A stretch of DNA of 64,000 nucleotides from Hydrogenophaga sp. BPS33 (GTDB taxonomy: Bacteria; Pseudomonadota; Gammaproteobacteria; Burkholderiales; Burkholderiaceae_C). Positions 53,371 through 61,767 of this stretch are shown in pieces. The stretch lies in NCBI RefSeq assembly GCF_009859475.1, contig NZ_CP044549.1, positions 3,534,001 through 3,598,000 of the forward strand, given 5' to 3'. A model generated the notes under the pieces. It saw nothing but the letters and a program-made list of their open reading frames with translations. It searched no databases and had not been told where the DNA came from. A program made the position numbers and the translations under genes. How positions within the stretch are numbered: the first letter of the stretch is position 1; each line of letters begins with the position of its first letter.

Positions 53371-53577
53371 ATGAAGGGCCTGCGTTGCGCGCGCTGCCCG
53401 GGGGTGTTCTACCAGGCAGGCATGGGCGTCTGGCTCTGGTCGTCGCTGCTGATGCCGATCACACCATTCTTCCTGATCCATTGGGCTGTGGGCATCGTGG
53501 CGATGGTCGCGGAAGTCTTGCATGTGATGGTGTATATCAATCGAAGAATGCCACTGTTGGCAGCGCAGCGAAGCTAG
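53371..53577 (+). CDS. Possible small membrane protein with CxxC motif
   Basis: 68 residues starting MKGLRCARCPGVFYQAG. The CARC pair near the N-terminus could bind a metal. It is followed by two membrane segments (WLWSSLLMPITPFFLIHWAV, then AMVAEVLHVMVYI). The ribosome site is poor, and a longer frame upstream exists, so the start is uncertain. No family recognised. Confidence 0.4.
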   Translation: MKGLRCARCPGVFYQAGMGVWLWSSLLMPITPFFLIHWAVGIVAMVAEVLHVMVYINRRMPLLAAQRS

Positions 53578-53674
53578 GAATGAGGCGCATGTGAGATCTA
53601 TTACGGCGCACGCATAATCCAAGTGGGCCAAAGGTACCAAACTAGCGATCCCACAACGCATACTGGGGGAACAG

Positions 53675-54316
53675 TCACGTCACACGCCTGATTGCATGCT
53701 CGGCGAGGACTGAACAAACCAATCTGACTCCGCTATTTCTTGCCGCAATGCTGGTCAATAAATATTGCACCGCAAAAAGTCCAAAGGCCTGGAAAATCGT
53801 AATGATTGACACCACAGAGAATGTCATAACGAGCGGCACGAGCAGCATAAGGAGGAATGACAATCCAGCCATTTCGCGAAAACGAAGAAAGCTCCGGTTT
53901 GCATCGATCACGCTGGTCTTTGCATCCACCCTTCGATACAGCTTGTACCACAACTCGTTCTGTTCACGGGGAACCTTCGGGAAAGATCCCACGTTCTGCT
54001 GCAACGATGCCATATCAATCCGGGGGTCGGCAGGACCGTGTCGTGTGAATGCTCTGCAGCCTGGTAGATGATCCTTAATCCGCCAAAAAACAAGCATTTC
54101 TTTAAGTGTTGCAGGCAGAAGACCTGCCAGAATCAAAATTGGCACAGGCAAGAGAGCATTCAATGCAACCCGCACTCCACTAATTTGGCTCAATGATGTG
54201 TTAGCGACAACACTTGGGAAAACTATGCCAATCAAGACAAGAATATCAAGTGCGACAAGTGCTACCAACCATGGTAGGTTCCATGCCTTTACGTGACTAC
54301 TACGTGTGTTAGCCAT
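53675..54316 (-). CDS. Four-helix membrane protein paired with the MBL hydrolase
   Basis: 213 residues. Two N-terminal membrane helices (residues ~14-34 and ~48-70), a ~75-residue cytoplasmic part (IKDHLPGCRAFTRHG to VDAKTSVIDANRSFLRFREM), then two more helices (~150-170, ~172-192). The ATG lies one base after the stop of the MBL gene, so the two are coupled. Low GC relative to the chromosome. No family recognised; a membrane effector or sensor of a two-gene system is inferred. Confidence 0.7.
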   Translation of the reverse strand: MANTRSSHVKAWNLPWLVALVALDILVLIGIVFPSVVANTSLSQISGVRVALNALLPVPILILAGLLPATLKEMLVFWRIKDHLPGCRAFTRHGPADPRIDMASLQQNVGSFPKVPREQNELWYKLYRRVDAKTSVIDANRSFLRFREMAGLSFLLMLLVPLVMTFSVVSIITIFQAFGLFAVQYLLTSIAARNSGVRLVCSVLAEHAIRRVT

Positions 54317-54317
54317 C

Positions 54318-55181
54318 TTAGTGATACTCAGTATCGATAGTGAAGCTTCCGTTCTCCGCTACGATGAAAATAATATGCCCATCTCGCCGCGTCGTCAACA
54401 CTCGGCGCCTTTTCATGTTTGACCGCACCAATAATCCATCTGGGTGATTAGAAATAACTTCAGCGCGATATGTCTGCGCCATTCGCTGAGTGTCGTGAGC
54501 TATTGCCTTATCTGACATTACGACTAATCTTGGACATGCCACATTGAACAAAGGTGCATAGTAGCCATTTTCACGCCCATGATGAGACGCTACAAGCACA
54601 TCAATATCTTTCAATTCCTCCAAGAAAGCCGGCTGTTCGAACATTGCCTCCCATCCCGCCTTTTCGAGGTCACCCGGAAAGAGAATTTTGAATCCTCGAA
54701 ATGTTATAAAAACTGCCAAACTTAAGTTGTTAGTATCTTGAAAACGAGGATAGGCATTCGAAAATGATTTCACCGTGATGCCGCCCATGTACTCGTTAAA
54801 CGGTTCAGGCACAGCACTGGTATAACTCCCATGAATGCTTAAGTACCGCTCAATGTCGTTGCTAGTACCGCCGGCCATCTTGATCCGGCGAAGATCCTCC
54901 ACCGATACCTTGCGATTGCGGGTCAAAGTCGCAACATGAATACCCTCTTCCCAGAGCGAATTGAGGTCACTCATATGATCTTGGTCGGCGTTCGTGATGA
55001 ACAGGTAGTCCAGGCGACTTCGCTTCAACGTGTTCTTGATGAACTTGCTAGGAGTCCACTCTTCAGTGCATCCAGAATCGATCATGGCCAGCCTTCCCTC
55101 GACGCCGTTAGTACGGGGTGCAATCAACGCACACGCTCCGTGTCGGACATCGCAAATGCGAAGCACCATTTCATTGCTCAT
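54318..55181 (-). CDS. ComEC/Rec2-like metallo-beta-lactamase-fold hydrolase
   Basis: 287 residues from the ATG at 55181 (MSNEMVLRICDVRHG). MBL motifs are: MIDSGC, metal-binding TNADQDHMSD (a variant of HxHxDH, with Asn for the first His), FPGDLEKAGWE, and VASHHGRENGY. This arrangement is shared with the ComEC C-terminal domain, which acts on nucleic acid or cyclic phosphodiesters. Such stand-alone MBL proteins occur in defence islands. It is immediately followed by the membrane protein gene. The activity here is inferred. Confidence 0.8.
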   Translation of the reverse strand: MSNEMVLRICDVRHGACALIAPRTNGVEGRLAMIDSGCTEEWTPSKFIKNTLKRSRLDYLFITNADQDHMSDLNSLWEEGIHVATLTRNRKVSVEDLRRIKMAGGTSNDIERYLSIHGSYTSAVPEPFNEYMGGITVKSFSNAYPRFQDTNNLSLAVFITFRGFKILFPGDLEKAGWEAMFEQPAFLEELKDIDVLVASHHGRENGYYAPLFNVACPRLVVMSDKAIAHDTQRMAQTYRAEVISNHPDGLLVRSNMKRRRVLTTRRDGHIIFIVAENGSFTIDTEYH

Positions 55182-55395
55182 TTGATCGACCCCATGCAAA
55201 ATCAACTAGAACGACATGCGTTTGGCGCAACAGTGCTGCATCTGCGCGGCCACTCTCGATACACTACTGGTAGTGTATGTCATATTTCGTAGACACCAAA
55301 TGTGCGGTTCTCGAACTTCTGATTCGCACGCAAGGCCGCACATGGCTTAAATCCAACTCCAAACGGCACTGTGGCCTTTGCGAAAGAACGAAACT

Positions 55396-56913
55396 ATGAT
55401 GCCCAGTAAACTCAAGCTTGTTGACGTACTAAGCAGGCGAATCAGGCAACTTTCTCAAAGTAAAGCTGCCTCCAGCATAAAATGGAAACTGCATTGGCTT
55501 GCACCCAATCTAATGCGCCATCCACACTTTAGCGCGGGAGAGGCAGACTACCATTTCAAACGCGATGAGAAATTAAACAGGGAGACATGCCCTGCGGGCG
55601 ATGAGGAAATAAGGTCGCCAATGGTTTGGGGGCTAGAGTTGTATGGCCCTCAAGAAATAGGCGCTCTATATCGCGCACTTGAAAGATTCAAGTGGCAAGC
55701 TGGGTGGGGCCGTAGCGAAAAGGAAAGCGCTATAGCTTGGTTGCAGAATGAACGCGCATATGGTAGAGATGGCAGTTGGTACAATGTTGGAATTGTCGTC
55801 CCCAACTCTCAAAGACAAAATTATGTCACAGCAGACAATTATGCAGACCCACCAAAACAAGCAAATCATCTATTGGTTAGATTGTTTCAACCAACGCCCT
55901 CACTCACATGCCTGCTTATTGGCTTCTCGCTCAAAGAAGAGCTCGCAAGCAGCTATCACAACCAACTTAAATTAGATCGTAAAAGCCACTATAGACGAAT
56001 TCGCAGAAGATGGGCCATCGAACATCTATCACCCGAACACATTAAATCAAAATCCATCGACGACACGCGAAATCAACTCCAAGATTTGGCATCTAACTGG
56101 TTTTCAAAAAATGCACCTGGATACTTCTCCAACACAATTTCAAGAGTGATAACAGCCGAACTTATTACAACGAAAAACCAGTCCTTATTTCCCAACTCGA
56201 AGAATGATCACGTTAGAGATTGGCGCTCTATCGTTAGCGCAACGACTCCATTCAACATTTGGACTCTTGAAGACTGCCCCGCCATGCAATTTATTGTTGA
56301 AAATCGCAAGGAATACGACAAACGCTTTCATTTAATCACAAATCTGCATACAGATAAAATCCCCGAAGATAAGATCAAACACTTGGGCGGCCATCAGCCT
56401 CACGCATACACATATTTCTGCCACGAGCACCTTGATGAAATCCTGGTCAATTTTGCTGCAATAGAGTTTTTGGTTGAAGTGTCAAAAAATCTAAAAACAA
56501 GCACAACATCACTTAAACTAGATCAAGTTCGCAAACGTACCAGCGCTAAATCATTGGAGAAGATTCAGCGTTTCTTTGACATGTCAATCGGCACTCCTCT
56601 GATCGCATCGGAACTAAAAATGCGTACTGAGGATAAGAGCCTATATAGCTTCCAGTGCTCCAAATTTTCCGCAACATCCTTGTGGGACGAGAAGAAATCA
56701 AAGCCACTAGCTGAGCTTCTCTGCGAACACACAAAATATCTAGCGTCACGCACAATTTCGGAAGAGGGTCTGACAAGGGATCATTTTGCGCAATTGGCAA
56801 ATATTGTCAGCGTGCGGGAGAGCGTCAAAGCGCAGAGCCGCATGGAATGGCTAACTCTGATGGCTCTAGTTGTAGCTCTCATCTCTCTCTGGGTGTCTTT
56901 CAGTAAATCGTGA
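55396..56913 (+). CDS. 505-residue orphan with C-terminal membrane helix (candidate defence protein)
   Basis: Very AT-rich compared with the chromosome, so recently acquired. The N-terminal half has WGLELYGPQEIGALYRALERF and WYNVGIVVPNSQRQ. The middle is polar with LGGHQPHAYTYFCHEHLDEI. The end has a heptad-like stretch (FAQLANIVSVRESVKAQSR) before a single C-terminal helix (EWLTLMALVVALISLWVSF), giving a tail-anchored layout. No known catalytic motif was found. The ATG at 55396 (with a second at 55399) lies after a weak AAAGAAC. It diverges from the MBL gene across ~215 bp. Function unknown; a membrane-targeting abortive effector is a hypothesis. Confidence 0.75.
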   Translation: MMPSKLKLVDVLSRRIRQLSQSKAASSIKWKLHWLAPNLMRHPHFSAGEADYHFKRDEKLNRETCPAGDEEIRSPMVWGLELYGPQEIGALYRALERFKWQAGWGRSEKESAIAWLQNERAYGRDGSWYNVGIVVPNSQRQNYVTADNYADPPKQANHLLVRLFQPTPSLTCLLIGFSLKEELASSYHNQLKLDRKSHYRRIRRRWAIEHLSPEHIKSKSIDDTRNQLQDLASNWFSKNAPGYFSNTISRVITAELITTKNQSLFPNSKNDHVRDWRSIVSATTPFNIWTLEDCPAMQFIVENRKEYDKRFHLITNLHTDKIPEDKIKHLGGHQPHAYTYFCHEHLDEILVNFAAIEFLVEVSKNLKTSTTSLKLDQVRKRTSAKSLEKIQRFFDMSIGTPLIASELKMRTEDKSLYSFQCSKFSATSLWDEKKSKPLAELLCEHTKYLASRTISEEGLTRDHFAQLANIVSVRESVKAQSRMEWLTLMALVVALISLWVSFSKS

Positions 56914-56951
56914 CCTGCCGAGGCTCGAAATACCTATTCAGTATGCCCCCT

Positions 56952-56977
56952 AAAAAAAAGCCACCCCGAAGGGTGGC
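56952..56977 (-). terminator. aceA terminator (island-supplied copy)
   Basis: Reading leftward, GCCACCC-TTCG-GGGTGGC (allowing one extra C) followed by eight T residues. It ends aceA and matches the displaced copy at 41420-41442. Confidence 0.85.
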
Positions 56978-57005
56978 CCTGTCTCCTCTGTGAGGCGGAT
57001 TCAGC

Positions 57006-58337
57006 TCAGTGGAACTGCTCTTCCTCGGTCGACCCCGTCAGCGCCTTCACGCTGGACGAGCCACCCTGGATCACCGTGGTCACGTCGTCGAAGTAACCCG
57101 CGCCCACTTCCTGCTGGTGCGACACGAAGGTGTAGCCCTTGTCGCGTGCGGCGAATTCGGGTTCCTGCACCATTTCCGTGTAGTGCTTCATGCCTTCGCC
57201 GCGTGCGTAGGCATGGGCGAACTGGAAGGTGTTGAACCAGTTGATGTGGATGCCGGCCAGCGTGATGAACTGGTACTTGTAGCCCAACGCGGCCAGGTCT
57301 TCCTGGAACGACGCGATCTGCTTGTCGTTGAGGTTCTTCTTCCAGTTGAACGACGGCGAGCAGTTGTAAGACAGCAGCTTGCCCGGGCACGCGGCCTGCA
57401 CCGCCTGGGCGAACTCGCGGGCGAAGCCGATGTCGGGCACGCCGGTTTCGCACCACACTAGGTCGGCATATGGCGCGTAGGCAACGCCGCGGCTGATGGC
57501 CTGCTCCAGGCCGTTCTTCACGCGGTAGAAGCCTTCTTGCGTGCGCTCACCGGTCAGGAAAGGCTTGTCGTTGGCGTCGTGGTCGCTGGTGATCAGGTTG
57601 GCGGCTTCCGCATCGGTGCGGGCCAGCACGATGGTGGACACGCCCATCACGTCGGCCGCAAAACGGGCAGCGATCAGCTTTTCGCAGGCCTCTTGCGTCG
57701 GCACGAGCACCTTGCCACCCATGTGGCCGCACTTCTTCACAGCGGCCAGTTGGTCTTCGAAGTGCACGCCTGCCGCGCCAGCGGCGATCATGTTCTTCAT
57801 CAGTTCGAAGGCGTTCAACACGCCGCCGAAACCGGCTTCCGCGTCGGCCACGATGGGGAGGAAGTAGTCGATGAATTCAGCGCTGCCCGGCTCGATGCCA
57901 CGGCCCCATTGGATTTCGTCGGCGCGCTTGAAGGTGTTGTTGATGCGGCGGACCATGGTGGGGACCGAGTCGTAGGCGTAGAGCGACTGGTCCGGGTACA
58001 TGGTTTCAGACGTGTTGCCATCGGCGGCCACTTGCCAGCCCGACAGGTACACCGCTTCCAGGCCAGCCTTGGCCTGTTGCATCGCCTGGCCGGCGGAGAT
58101 CGCGCCGAAGGCGTTCACATAGCCCTTCTTGGCACCGCCGTTGACCTTGTCCCACAGCTTTTCGGCGCCACGCTTGGCCAGCGTGTGCTCGATTTGCATG
58201 CTGCCGCGCAGGCGCACCACGTCGGCCGCGCTGTAGCCACGCTTCACACCTTTCCACCGGGGGTTGGTCGCCCAGTCTTTTTCCAGGGCATCGATCTGCT
58301 GCTGACGGCTCAGTTGCTCGGTGAGGGATTGGGGCAT
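57006..58337 (-). CDS. aceA: Isocitrate lyase
   Basis: 443-residue glyoxylate-shunt enzyme splitting isocitrate to succinate and glyoxylate. The signature KKCGHMGGK is at residues 201-209 with the catalytic cysteine at 203. [15 protein letters not shown] and [16 protein letters not shown] are also typical. The ATG at 58337 is preceded by AAGGAG. The last ~76 codons were brought in by the island and replace the original end, leaving the protein intact. Upstream lies an unusual repeat array that should hold its regulation by carbon source. Confidence 0.96.
   Translation of the reverse strand: MPQSLTEQLSRQQQIDALEKDWATNPRWKGVKRGYSAADVVRLRGSMQIEHTLAKRGAEKLWDKVNGGAKKGYVNAFGAISAGQAMQQAKAGLEAVYLSGWQVAADGNTSETMYPDQSLYAYDSVPTMVRRINNTFKRADEIQWGRGIEPGSAEFIDYFLPIVADAEAGFGGVLNAFELMKNMIAAGAAGVHFEDQLAAVKKCGHMGGKVLVPTQEACEKLIAARFAADVMGVSTIVLARTDAEAANLITSDHDANDKPFLTGERTQEGFYRVKNGLEQAISRGVAYAPYADLVWCETGVPDIGFAREFAQAVQAACPGKLLSYNCSPSFNWKKNLNDKQIASFQEDLAALGYKYQFITLAGIHINWFNTFQFAHAYARGEGMKHYTEMVQEPEFAARDKGYTFVSHQQEVGAGYFDDVTTVIQGGSSSVKALTGSTEEEQFH
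57214..57235. other. attR core (right junction of island)
   Basis: Partner of 41681-41702, inside the aceA coding sequence. To the right is original chromosome (ACCAGTTGATG, coding NWF), to the left the island-borne 3' end of aceA. Confidence 0.75.
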
Positions 58338-58412
58338 TTGAAGACTCCTTGAGGTTGATGAAACAGCCCGGCAAGCTTGCATGCAATGGCGATGCCGTTG
58401 GACAGACTTTAA

Positions 58413-58456
58413 GTCTTATAGAAGACCATGAGAAGCTCTTATGTCTTATATAAGAG
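58413..58456. promoter_or_regulatory. Two GTCTTATA(G/T)AAGA(C/G) palindromes upstream of aceA
   Basis: GTCTTATAGAAGAC (58413-58426) and GTCTTATATAAGAG (58443-58456), 30 bp apart start to start. Both have TCTT/AAGA arms. They lie 75-120 bp from the aceA ATG and are good operator candidates for a dimeric regulator of the glyoxylate shunt; which one is not evident. Confidence 0.6.
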
Positions 58457-58462
58457 AAAAAA

Positions 58463-58589
58463 TTTCTCATTGTTTTTAAAGGATATTTTCGACAAATATC
58501 TCAATGCAAAAATCGTTTTCTTACATTGAGAAAATTTCTTGCGCCGCAACATTCTGTAATTTCACATTGAGAAAAGAAAATCTCTCATT
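58463..58589. repeat. Array of CATTGAGAAA-type repeats upstream of aceA
   Basis: At least five copies in ~125 bp and in both orientations: TTTCTCATTG (58463), TCTCAATG (58499), ACATTGAGAAAATTT (58523), CATTGAGAAAA (58565) and TCTCATT (58583). The region is very AT-rich in a GC-rich genome. It separates aceA from the divergent EamA gene. Probably a cluster of transcription-factor sites. Confidence 0.6.
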
Positions 58590-58618
58590 CTGAAAAATGA
58601 CACAGCACTTGGGGCATC

Positions 58619-59578
58619 ATGCGCTCCAGTTCAGTGCACTCCCATGACATCGCCATGACTTCCCCGAACCGTGGATGGGCCTACGCCAGCCTGGCCTTGA
58701 GCATGTCGCTGGTCGGCAGCTACGTCGCACTGTCCAAACCGCTGGTGCTGGTGTTTCCGGTGTTCCTGCTCGCCTGGCTGCGCTTTGGCATCGGCGGCGT
58801 GGCGATGTGGAACTGGCTGCGCAAGCCGGCGCACGAGCCGTCCCTGTCGCGCCGCACACGTGTGCTGTTGTTTCTGGAATCGTTCCTGGGCAACTTCCTG
58901 TTTTCCGTTTGCATGCTGTTCGGCGTGAGCATGACCACCGCCGTGGCGGCAGGTGTGGTGATGTCGTCCATCCCCGCGGTGGTCGCCGCGCTGAGCTGGG
59001 TGTTCCTGCGCGAACGCCTGGGGTGGCGAAGCGCGGCCGGCATTGCCTGCGCGGCCATCGGCATCGGACTCTTCTCGCTGCAGAAGGTGGACGCTGGCGC
59101 GGCGGTCGACCGGGCGGGGCCGTTCGGCATGGATAAGGCCTTGCTGGGCAATCTGCTCGTGTTCGCGGCGGTCGTGTGCGAAGCGTCCTATGTGGTGATC
59201 GGGAAACTGCTCACCGAAGGCCTGGGACCCAAGCGGATCTCGGCCATCATCAATCTCTGGGGATTCGCCCTGGTGACGCCCTTGGGCCTGTGGGCCGCCT
59301 GGTCGTTCGATTTCTCCACGGTCGCCCTGCCCGTCTGGGCCTTGCTGGTGTTCTACGCGCTGGCCGCGAGCGTGTGGACGGTATGGCTCTGGATGACGGG
59401 TCTCAAGGCGGTGCCGGCTTCGCAGGCGGGCGTTTTCACGGTAATGCTGCCGATCAGCGCCGCAGCGATCGGGGTGTTGTTCATGGGCGAACGGCTCACA
59501 GGCATGCAGGGTGTCGCGTTCGGCATCGCGCTGTTGGGTCTGGTGTTGGCGACCCTGCCTGAACGCACGTCAGGCTAA
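58619..59578 (+). CDS. EamA/DMT-family transporter
   Basis: 319 residues, ten predicted membrane helices in two EamA repeats (starting ALSMSLVGSYVALSKPLVLV and LGNLLVFAAVVCEASYVVIG). The RLGWRSAAGIACAAIGIG and RLTGMQGVAFGIALLGLVL segments are typical of drug/metabolite exporters. Substrate unknown. It diverges from aceA over the repeat array and overlaps the SafE-like gene by 4 bp at its 3' end. Confidence 0.9.
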   Translation: MRSSSVHSHDIAMTSPNRGWAYASLALSMSLVGSYVALSKPLVLVFPVFLLAWLRFGIGGVAMWNWLRKPAHEPSLSRRTRVLLFLESFLGNFLFSVCMLFGVSMTTAVAAGVVMSSIPAVVAALSWVFLRERLGWRSAAGIACAAIGIGLFSLQKVDAGAAVDRAGPFGMDKALLGNLLVFAAVVCEASYVVIGKLLTEGLGPKRISAIINLWGFALVTPLGLWAAWSFDFSTVALPVWALLVFYALAASVWTVWLWMTGLKAVPASQAGVFTVMLPISAAAIGVLFMGERLTGMQGVAFGIALLGLVLATLPERTSG

Positions 59579-60246
59579 GCGCACCACAAACCGGATGGAT
59601 GCGCGACGCCCATCCAGAGTGCCCAGCCCGAGGTCGCCATCAACGCCAATCCGGCGAGCCGGATACCCCAGCCACCGGAGCGCGCGCCACGCAAGCGCAG
59701 CAGCAACCACGGCCCGGCCAGCAGCGACACCGAGGTGCCGAGCGCGAACAGTGCCATGACGGCCGCGCCCTCGAACGCGTGGGCCGTCAACGACGCCACC
59801 AGCAAGGCGGAGTACAACAGGCCGCAGGGCATGAGCGCCCACCCCAGGCCCAGCACGAACGGCGCGCGCGGCCCCAGCGCGGCCATCGTGGGCCTGGCCT
59901 TGCGCCACACGGCCTGCCCCAGGTTCTCGATCCAGGCGGGCTGGCGCGCACGCCACAGCAACGCCATGCCCAGCAGCAGCGCCCCCACATGGAACATGGT
60001 CCACACCGGACGCAGCACCGCGGTGTTCGTGCCCAGCCACGCCAGCCCCTGCACCGAGCCCGCGGCAAAGGCGCCGAACAGCGCGTAGCCGGCGATGCGG
60101 CTGAGCTGGAAACTCAGCAAGGCTTGCGTGCTGCGCGCCCCCGCCGCTCGGCCCACGCCCGCGCACGCGGCACCGCACATGGCCACGCAATGCGGGCCGC
60201 CCACCAGGCCCATGAACAACGCGGTGATCGCCATCGAGGTTTGCAT
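59575..60246 (-). CDS. Sulfite exporter TauE/SafE-like membrane protein
   Basis: 223 residues. GLVGGPHCVAMCGAACAGVG at the N-terminus is the signature of the CcoH/SafE-like 'urease accessory UreH-like' transmembrane family found in cbb3 oxidase clusters. About six helices follow, with LGLGWALMPCGLLYSALLVA as the second repeat and conserved cysteines in CAMCG and MPCG. It lies 21 bp after hemN in the same direction. A role in metal or redox handling for cytochrome oxidase assembly is suggested by context. Confidence 0.85.
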   Translation of the reverse strand: MQTSMAITALFMGLVGGPHCVAMCGAACAGVGRAAGARSTQALLSFQLSRIAGYALFGAFAAGSVQGLAWLGTNTAVLRPVWTMFHVGALLLGMALLWRARQPAWIENLGQAVWRKARPTMAALGPRAPFVLGLGWALMPCGLLYSALLVASLTAHAFEGAAVMALFALGTSVSLLAGPWLLLRLRGARSGGWGIRLAGLALMATSGWALWMGVAHPSGLWCA

Positions 60247-60267
60247 GCTCGGACGCGTTCGCGCGGG

Positions 60268-61647
60268 TCAGATGATGCGGGAGAAACGCGCCCGGTCACG
60301 ATCTGCCTGCAAGTGGCGGTCGAACACCATGGCAATGGCGCGCACCAGGAACCAGCCGGTCTCGGTCACCTGCACGCTCGCGTCGTCCAGGCGGATCAGG
60401 CCCTCGTCGGCCAGCGTTTTCAGGGCGTCCATCTCGCGAGCGAAATAGCGCTTGAAATCGATCAGATGCCCGAGTTCGATCGACTCGAACTGCACCTCGC
60501 CCTGGCACATCAAGGCCATGATGACCGCGCGCCGCAGCAGGTCGTCGCGCGTGAGGGCCAGGCCGCGCACCACGGGCAGGCGGCCCTGGTCGAGCAGGTC
60601 GCGGTATTCGTCCAGCGTCTTGGCGTTCTGGCTGTAGGTGGCGCCGATGCGGCCGATGGCAGAGACACCCAGCGCGATCAGGTCGCAGTCGGGCTGGGTG
60701 CTGTAGCCCTGGAAGTTGCGGTGCAGGCGGCCTTGGCGTTTGGCCACGGCCAACGCATCGTTGGGCAAGGCGAAATGGTCCATGCCCACATAGACGTAGC
60801 CCGCGTCCATCAGCGCGTCGAGCGAGAGGGCCAGCATGCCGAGCTTGTCGCTCGGGCTGGGCAGCTCCACGGCGGAAATGCGCCGCTGCGGCTTGAAGCG
60901 CGCGGGCAAGTGGGCATACCCGTAGAGCGCGATGCGGTCGGGCCGCAGCGTGTTCACCTGCGCCAGCGTGCGCGCGAAGGACTCCGGCGTTTGCAGCGGC
61001 AGGCCGTAGATCAGGTCCACGTTCACCGACTCGAAGCCGATGCGCCGCGCGGCCGCCACCAGCGCGAACACCTGCTCGGCCGGCTGCACCCGGTGCACAG
61101 CTTTCTGCACGGCCGGGTCGAAGTCCTGCACGCCAAAGCTCAGGCGGTTGAAGCCCAGGCGCGCCAGGGTCTCGAGACGTTCTTCCGTGACCGTGCGCGG
61201 GTCCACCTCCACCGAGTACTCGCCGCCCGGCACCAGCGTGAAGTGACGCCGCAGCATGGTCATGAGGTCGCCGAGTTCGGCGTCTGACAGGAAGGTGGGG
61301 GTGCCTCCGCCCAGGTGAAGTTGCGAGACGTTCTGGCCTTTGCCGATGTGCGCCACCTGCAGCTCCACTTCACGCGCCAGGTAGCGCAGGTACTCGGTCG
61401 CGCGCGAATGGTGTTTGGTGATGACCTTGTTGCAGGCGCAGTAGTAGCAGACCGACTCGCAAAACGGAATGTGCACGTAGAGCGACAGCGGCAGCGCCAT
61501 CGAACCGGCCCGGCGCTGCTCCAGCGCCTGGACGTAGTCGCTCTCGGTGAACGCCTCGACAAACCGGTCGGCGGTGGGGTACGAGGTGTAGCGCGGGCCG
61601 GGAACGTCGAACCGGCGCAACAGCTCCTCGGAAATGGCGTGGCTCAA
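60268..61647 (-). CDS. hemN: Oxygen-independent coproporphyrinogen III oxidase
   Basis: 459-residue radical-SAM enzyme of heme synthesis used at low oxygen. The 4Fe-4S motif is in PFCESVCYYCACN, then HLGGGTPTFLSDAELGD and SFGVQDFDPAVQKAVHRVQ. The start is taken as the TTG at 61647 (SHAISEELLRRFD follows) because it has GGAG upstream and gives standard length. Longer frames would run through the FNR-type box at 61700-61713. It diverges from fnr, consistent with Fnr control. Confidence 0.93.
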   Translation of the reverse strand: MSHAISEELLRRFDVPGPRYTSYPTADRFVEAFTESDYVQALEQRRAGSMALPLSLYVHIPFCESVCYYCACNKVITKHHSRATEYLRYLAREVELQVAHIGKGQNVSQLHLGGGTPTFLSDAELGDLMTMLRRHFTLVPGGEYSVEVDPRTVTEERLETLARLGFNRLSFGVQDFDPAVQKAVHRVQPAEQVFALVAAARRIGFESVNVDLIYGLPLQTPESFARTLAQVNTLRPDRIALYGYAHLPARFKPQRRISAVELPSPSDKLGMLALSLDALMDAGYVYVGMDHFALPNDALAVAKRQGRLHRNFQGYSTQPDCDLIALGVSAIGRIGATYSQNAKTLDEYRDLLDQGRLPVVRGLALTRDDLLRRAVIMALMCQGEVQFESIELGHLIDFKRYFAREMDALKTLADEGLIRLDDASVQVTETGWFLVRAIAMVFDRHLQADRDRARFSRII

Positions 61648-61699
61648 AATGAAATCTCCATCAAGGCCCTCACTGTGCGGCAGACTGGGCTGCCGCCCC

Positions 61700-61713
61700 T
61701 TGATCTCGGTCAA
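61700..61713. promoter_or_regulatory. FNR box between hemN and fnr
   Basis: TTGATCTCGGTCAA matches TTGAT-N4-ATCAA in nine of ten positions. It is 53 bp upstream of hemN and 55 bp upstream of fnr, so one site could activate hemN at low oxygen and let Fnr control itself. Confidence 0.7.
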
Positions 61714-61767
61714 CAAGTGCCCAGATCGCATTTCGCCCCCAATGCTTACGGGGGTATGCTTCGCCCT

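Larger units (their letters stand above)
41681..57235. mobile_element. 15.5-kb island integrated in the 3' part of aceA
   Basis: Bounded by directly repeated aceA 3' ends. It contains a serine recombinase, a tyrosine integrase, a VapE-type ATPase, an XRE repressor with operators, a LexA-type box, SRAP-family protein and many orphan small genes. Composition is uneven and very AT-rich at the right end. No capsid, portal, tail, terminase or conjugation genes are seen, so it is not an intact prophage or conjugative element. A phage satellite or mobilisable island fits best. Confidence 0.85.

Noticed and set aside
41681..57235. Complete prophage
   Set aside because: No terminase, portal, capsid, tail or lysis cassette could be recognised.
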